This document shows positions 6,710-10,013 of a stretch of DNA of 10,013 nt, piece after piece. The translations under genes were made by a program, and so were the position numbers. The notes beneath the pieces were generated by a model. That model made no database searches. It saw only the letters and a list, made by a program, of their open reading frames with translations, and was not told the origin of the DNA. The stretch comes from Pirellulaceae bacterium (GTDB lineage Bacteria > Planctomycetota > Planctomycetia > Pirellulales > Pirellulaceae). The stretch is from contig JADLDX010000288.1 of the NCBI GenBank assembly GCA_020846515.1, positions 1 through 10,013 of the forward strand. The letters run 5' to 3'. Position 1 is the first letter of the stretch. The number at the start of each line of letters is the position of its first letter.

Positions 6710-7194
6710 CCACGTTGCAGGCTGACTCATACCAAATGCTAGCCCGAAATCAAGCTCAGGGCTGCGACAACTCGTTTCACCAGTTGTCCACTTCGAGCCG
6801 ATTTTGAGGCTTCTGACGCAGAGAAATTTTTAACCAATTTCGGCTGTGGGCAAACACCCCGGTAGGGCAGTGTACAGAGGGCACTACCCCAGTTGGTTTT
6901 TGGCCAAAATGGGTAGAAATGCGCTGACCAGCCTGCCTCAAACCACCAAAAGTCGTGGCCTAATGGAGCCTTAATCGACATTGTGGCAGCAAGGCTGCCT
7001 GGCAGTGATATCCAGGAGCAATCCACCCAAAAGGGATGGTGCGGACCCTCGCCAGTTCATTTGAAAAATAACAGTTGCCTGGGGCGCTTCGCGAAGTCAG
7101 ACTTGGTGGTGGGCAGGGAAAGCCGCGGTCGGTAGAGCACGCTGCATACCGGCTGATTTTCATTGACCAGCACTGGCTTTCACTGGTGATCCCC
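6710..7194. other. Long non-coding stretch with small inverted repeats
   Basis: No gene is convincing in these 485 bases. Open frames here are short, rich in Ser/Trp/Pro and lack start signals. Visible structure: AGCCC/GGGCT arms at 6741-6745 and 6759-6763 just after the carbonic anhydrase stop, a perfect GGCAGC-AAG-GCTGCC hairpin at 6985-6999, an overlapping CCTGG/CCAGG alternative arm pair up to 7016, and the 10-base palindrome CTTCGCGAAG at 7087-7096. The right end (7075-7194) is in frame with the next gene and could be its N-terminus if that gene starts at the TTG at 7075. Confidence 0.5.
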
Positions 7195-7869
7195 ATGGTG
7201 GATGTAGATCGTGCATACAATCAAGTTCGTCGCGAACTTGCTGAAGTTGGTTTATTAGCTGATGGCGTTTATCTCGACCATATCGAGTTGTGCGTATCGC
7301 GGTACCCAAGTCGAGGTGAAGCGGGTTATGTATTCGAGTCGATTGGTAACTGGGGACGTTTGGGCTTTCGTCCGGGCGTCATCTATCTGCCGAGCGATAT
7401 GCCGCAGGCTCCGCGCGTACCGGGTTCGACCCTCGTCGATACCATTCGTCATGAGTTTGGACATGCGTGGTATTACACGGACCCCAAATTCTTTCGCAAC
7501 GATTGGTTCGTGCGGACGTTCGGTGCACCGTATACCAATTGCAATCCTAAGCCACTGACTGCGTGGTCGCGGCAGATATTGGCCAATCGTCGATTTCAGA
7601 ACGCGGTGGCTAGATGCCGCAATGAGAATGGTCGTCGTCGGGTGCGAGAGCAGCACTTTAAGTGTGACTTCATATCGGACTACGCGTCGACTTGTGCTTG
7701 TGAAGACTTCGCCGAAACCTTCATGTACTTTTTGAAGTATCGGAACTCGCTCTATCGATTTGATTCCCGTCCCGCGGTGGCCAAGAAACTGCAGGCGGTC
7801 GAGCGCGCCGTAGGACGCGCTGCCCAGAGCCTGCGCAGTCAGAACCGTCGGCGTGCCAAAACCGCCTGA
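7195..7869 (+). CDS. Zincin-like putative metallopeptidase (HEFGH ... EDFAE)
   Basis: A 224-residue protein from the ATG at 7195. The motif TIRHEFGHAWYY (HExxH at residues 86-90) supplies two zinc-binding histidines and a catalytic glutamate. About 80 residues later CDFISDYASTCACEDFAETF (EDFAE at 170-174) matches the pattern in which a downstream Glu is the third zinc ligand in gluzincin-type peptidases. Together they support an active metal-dependent peptidase fold, though no named family can be fixed. Five cysteines occur, four of them in the C-terminal half; no signal peptide or membrane helix is visible. The C-terminal tail (KLQAVERAVGRAAQSLRSQN) is a basic helix. Start choice is uncertain: the frame is open back to a TAA at 7069-7071, so a TTG at 7075 (264 residues) or a GTG at 7186 is possible, but none has a good Shine-Dalgarno. 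It converges with the CorA-like gene, 49 bases away. Confidence 0.75.
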   Translation: MVDVDRAYNQVRRELAEVGLLADGVYLDHIELCVSRYPSRGEAGYVFESIGNWGRLGFRPGVIYLPSDMPQAPRVPGSTLVDTIRHEFGHAWYYTDPKFFRNDWFVRTFGAPYTNCNPKPLTAWSRQILANRRFQNAVARCRNENGRRRVREQHFKCDFISDYASTCACEDFAETFMYFLKYRNSLYRFDSRPAVAKKLQAVERAVGRAAQSLRSQNRRRAKTA

Positions 7870-7884
7870 ATCGGTGGGTATCAA

Positions 7885-7915
7885 GGCGGCTAAGGCCCGC
7901 AAGGCCAACGCCGCT
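7885..7915. terminator. Possible bidirectional terminator between convergent genes
   Basis: In the 49-base gap between two convergent stop codons, GGCGGC (7885-7890) pairs with GCCGCT (7910-7915) and, inside, GGCC (7894-7897) pairs with GGCC (7903-7906). This forms an interrupted GC-rich hairpin. No T run is present on either strand, so the terminator call rests mainly on position. Confidence 0.3.
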
Positions 7916-7918
7916 GCC

Positions 7919-8656
7919 TCATTTCGGTTCGCGAGAGATAAACGCGGCCAGAAGTCCACCGCAGACAAAACCGCCCACAAGAAACAGGGCGAATGGTTGC
8001 CAGGAGTGCGACCATCGCCAGTTGTCGGTCAACGTGGTGCCGAAGATGGCTCCTAGAGTCGCAAATGGGAAGAAGAGGGCGGCTAGGATGTTCAAGCGGT
8101 GGGCTGAGACCAGCATGCGATGGCTGGCCGAGGCTTGCTCTTCCGCACGGCGGACGACGGCGACGTCCATGGAGTTTTTGGCGTCGTCGTACTGCAAGTC
8201 CGCCCAGCGCGACAGTTCATAGGCCCGGTCGCGATGATCAATTAAGCCGCGGTCTTCGACGACTGCCTTGCGAGCCTCTTCCAGCACTTCCAGCAAGTTA
8301 CGCAGCGACCGCACGATCGGTGCCAGGCCCTCGAGCAACTGGGAGTATTGGTTGGCCGTTTGAGCTGCTTGCTCCAGTTGATCATATTCTTCTAACCGGC
8401 GGGTGTAGCGATCCAGATGTTGCTCCAAGGCCACTTTACTCGGTGCGCCGTTACTGGCACGCCATTCACCGCCCGCATCGCGCCAGTACAATATGCCTCG
8501 ACGTGTGACGTCATCGGCATGGGGTACTTCATGCAACACTAACAGCACGTGACCCTCGGATTGCATCAGCCGTTGCCGGCCAGCCTTGCTACCCAGACGC
8601 CGCCGAAACTCGTCGGGCAACTGCCATAACGCTGGAATTAATGGCGCTTCCGCCAT
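7919..8656 (-). CDS. CorA-like membrane protein lacking the GMN motif
   Basis: A 245-residue protein on the minus strand. A soluble N-terminal part (1-75) is followed by a long, charged, coiled-coil-like helix region (about 76-185, LEQHLDRYTRRLEEYDQLEQ onward). Two membrane helices follow, at about 188-206 (LNILAALFFPFATLGAIFG) and 221-241 (PFALFLVGGFVCGGLLAAF), with a very short tail. The first helix closely follows the pore helix of CorA magnesium transporters, but the signature GMN is GTT (206-208). The protein is also shorter than typical CorA (about 315). CorA-fold proteins act as pentameric divalent-cation channels in the inner membrane. Without GMN, magnesium transport is doubtful, and another ion or a non-transport role is possible. 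The ATG at 8656 is chosen because AAGGA lies 10 bases before it. An upstream TTG at 8707 would add 17 residues. Confidence 0.75.
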   Translation of the reverse strand: MAEAPLIPALWQLPDEFRRRLGSKAGRQRLMQSEGHVLLVLHEVPHADDVTRRGILYWRDAGGEWRASNGAPSKVALEQHLDRYTRRLEEYDQLEQAAQTANQYSQLLEGLAPIVRSLRNLLEVLEEARKAVVEDRGLIDHRDRAYELSRWADLQYDDAKNSMDVAVVRRAEEQASASHRMLVSAHRLNILAALFFPFATLGAIFGTTLTDNWRWSHSWQPFALFLVGGFVCGGLLAAFISREPK

Positions 8657-8665
8657 ACACAGTGG

Positions 8666-8671
8666 TCCTTC
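8666..8671 (-). promoter_or_regulatory. Ribosome binding site deciding the CorA-like start
   Basis: On the minus strand GAAGGA stands 9 bases before the ATG at 8656. It favours this start over the TTG at 8707, which has no such sequence. Confidence 0.6.
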
Positions 8672-8765
8672 AACTAGAGGAACTTCGTGATCGTTTATAG
8701 TCCGCAACAGCTGTTACTTAGACTGGCACGATTCTATCGATTTTTAGGCGATGAAATGCTGCGCA

Positions 8766-8792
8766 GGGAACGAACTTGGGAACGAACTTGGG
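8766..8792. repeat. Tandem 12-bp repeat GGGAACGAACTT in the divergent gap
   Basis: Two perfect copies of GGGAACGAACTT lie head to tail at 8766-8777 and 8778-8789, and a third GGG follows. They are in the 164-base gap between the divergent CorA-like and FMN-binding genes, 29 bases before the latter's ATG. The location suits an operator, but no binding protein is known to me. Confidence 0.6.
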
Positions 8793-8820
8793 CATCCAGC
8801 TCGAAAGGGCCTCGGATTTG

Positions 8821-10013
8821 ATGCATGCCATTCGCCTATCGGTTTTGATCGCCCTGTTGGTCGGCTTGCATCAGTTGGCCGGTCGTCACCGATCCCACAG
8901 TAGTCTCTCCGCTCCCGACCTGGTCACGATCCAGCGTCTTTTGCCTAAGGCCGCGGCCGTGACCGAAACACAGGCCCAACCCACCCTTTGGGAAGTGACT
9001 GACCAATCGGGGCAGGCACTGGCGTTGGTCGGGTTAACTTCGCCCATGGCTGACAACATCGTAGGTTATGCTGGACCGAACAATGTCCTCTTATTACTAG
9101 ATAACACCGGCAGCGTTACCAGCGCGGAGCTACTCGGTAGCAGTGATACGCTGGACCATGTGGAGCGAGTCCGCCAGTCGTCATCGTTTTGGCAACAGTT
9201 TCAAGGGCGGCAAATCGGCGACAACTCAGCCCCGCACGTGGACGGAGTCAGCGGCGCGACGTTGACCAGCCTGGCGATCGCGGAAGCCATCAATCTGAGA
9301 TTGAGTGGCAAACGTTTGAACCTCCGCTTCCCCGAGGAACCGACGCTCGATGAAGCCCAGACGATTTATCCGCTGGCGACCAGTCTGCAGCCCGATCCGT
9401 CGCGGACCGGACTCTATCGCGTGAGCGATCTGTCGCAAGCCACGATCGGCTACTTGCTGCGCACCGGTCCACTGGTCGACGATACGATTGGCTATCAAGG
9501 CCCCACGGAACTCTTGGTGGCCTTTGATAATGAAAACAGGATCACCAAGATTCGCATGCGGCGCAGCTACGACAATGAACCTTACGTTCGCTACACACGC
9601 ATGGAAGCCTCGTTTTGGTCGAAGTTCGTCGGTCGCACTTGGGAGGAACTCAGCCGCATTGACTTGGATGCCGAAGGTATCGAGGGCGTTTCCGGCGCGA
9701 CGATGACCTCGATGGCTGTCGCTGAATCATTGCGGCTGGCCGCGCAGCGGCACTTAAAAGAGTCAGCGAGCGATTCATCCAACGCTGCCGGCGAATCTTC
9801 GGGCAAGTTTTTGAACATCTTGTCGGTGCGCCGCTGGAACTGGTCGATTGGCGAAATTGCTACGGCGGCCATAGCCCTGCTGGTCATGCCGTGGAGCATG
9901 TCGCGCATGCGTGGCCAGCGTCACTTACGCACGCTGTGGCAAGTGATCGTGCTGGTGGTAATCGTGGGCCTGTCTGGCAATCTTATCTCGTTGGCATTGC
10001 TGGCCGGTTGGAC
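8821..10013 (+). CDS. NosR-like membrane protein with two FMN-binding domains (partial)
   Basis: An open frame runs from ATG 8821 to the window edge (397 residues visible, no stop). Order: a short N-terminal hydrophobic segment (about 5-18, signal anchor); FMN-binding domain 1 (about 80-157) with flavinylation motif DGVSGATLTS and acceptor Thr147; FMN-binding domain 2 (about 222-304) with EGVSGATMTS and Thr294; a Ser-rich spacer; then two membrane segments (about 343-358 and 373-397). Both domains repeat the GYxGP...LL signature, at 82-86 and 224-228. Family knowledge: in NosR, RnfG and NqrC-type proteins, ApbE attaches FMN covalently to this threonine and the domain lies outside the cytoplasm. 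NosR-type proteins then carry more helices and ferredoxin-type 4Fe-4S clusters, expected past the window. Likely role: electron transfer across the membrane. GAAAGGG at 8803-8809 may be the ribosome binding site. Confidence 0.85.
   Translation, partial: MHAIRLSVLIALLVGLHQLAGRHRSHSSLSAPDLVTIQRLLPKAAAVTETQAQPTLWEVTDQSGQALALVGLTSPMADNIVGYAGPNNVLLLLDNTGSVTSAELLGSSDTLDHVERVRQSSSFWQQFQGRQIGDNSAPHVDGVSGATLTSLAIAEAINLRLSGKRLNLRFPEEPTLDEAQTIYPLATSLQPDPSRTGLYRVSDLSQATIGYLLRTGPLVDDTIGYQGPTELLVAFDNENRITKIRMRRSYDNEPYVRYTRMEASFWSKFVGRTWEELSRIDLDAEGIEGVSGATMTSMAVAESLRLAAQRHLKESASDSSNAAGESSGKFLNILSVRRWNWSIGEIATAAIALLVMPWSMSRMRGQRHLRTLWQVIVLVVIVGLSGNLISLALLAGW

Noticed and set aside
6739..7026. 95-codon minus-strand frame after the carbonic anhydrase gene
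   Set aside because: Composition unlike the other proteins here (rich in Trp, Ser, Pro), no ribosome binding site, and it spans inverted repeats.
7255..7980. 241-codon minus-strand frame
   Set aside because: Antisense to the metallopeptidase gene, whose HEFGH and EDFAE motifs fix the real frame.
7993..8508. 171-codon plus-strand frame
   Set aside because: Opposite the CorA-like gene; Arg- and Pro-rich shadow translation without a motif.

Overview
The window (about 10 kb, moderate to high GC) looks like ordinary chromosome from a planctomycete, probably a Pirellulales-type member. That assignment is an inference. It rests on the gene mix (tandem DinB protein, HscC-type Hsp70 with a membrane J-like partner, NosR-like double FMN-binding membrane protein), the weak or absent Shine-Dalgarno sequences before several genes, the non-ATG starts, and the hairpin-rich repeats between genes. 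No rRNA, tRNA, insertion sequence or CRISPR array was seen.

Left part (1-3763, + strand): the end of an unidentified gene, a tandem DinB-domain protein (166-1236), then an Hsp70 whose sequence matches the HscC branch along its length (1322-3061). A 218-residue protein with a C-terminal membrane anchor follows (3107-3763). A 627-residue protein comes next (3862-5745). It has a J-like N-terminus in which HPD has become KPD, a tetrapeptide-repeat linker, an alpha-helical middle and two membrane helices. The last three genes look like one transcription unit: a soluble HscC chaperone with two membrane proteins, one of them its probable J-like partner. This module is the most interesting thing in the window.

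Middle part (5746-7194): a 316-base gap holding two hairpins and a 13-bp triple repeat, then an intact beta-carbonic anhydrase (6062-6709), then about 485 bases with no convincing gene but several inverted repeats.

Right part (7195-10013): a small zincin-like protein with HEFGH and EDFAE motifs (+), converging on a CorA-like two-helix membrane protein (- strand) that has GTT where CorA has GMN. Divergent from that gene, a NosR-like protein with two FMN-binding domains and at least two membrane segments runs off the right edge. The divergent gap contains a 12-bp tandem repeat.
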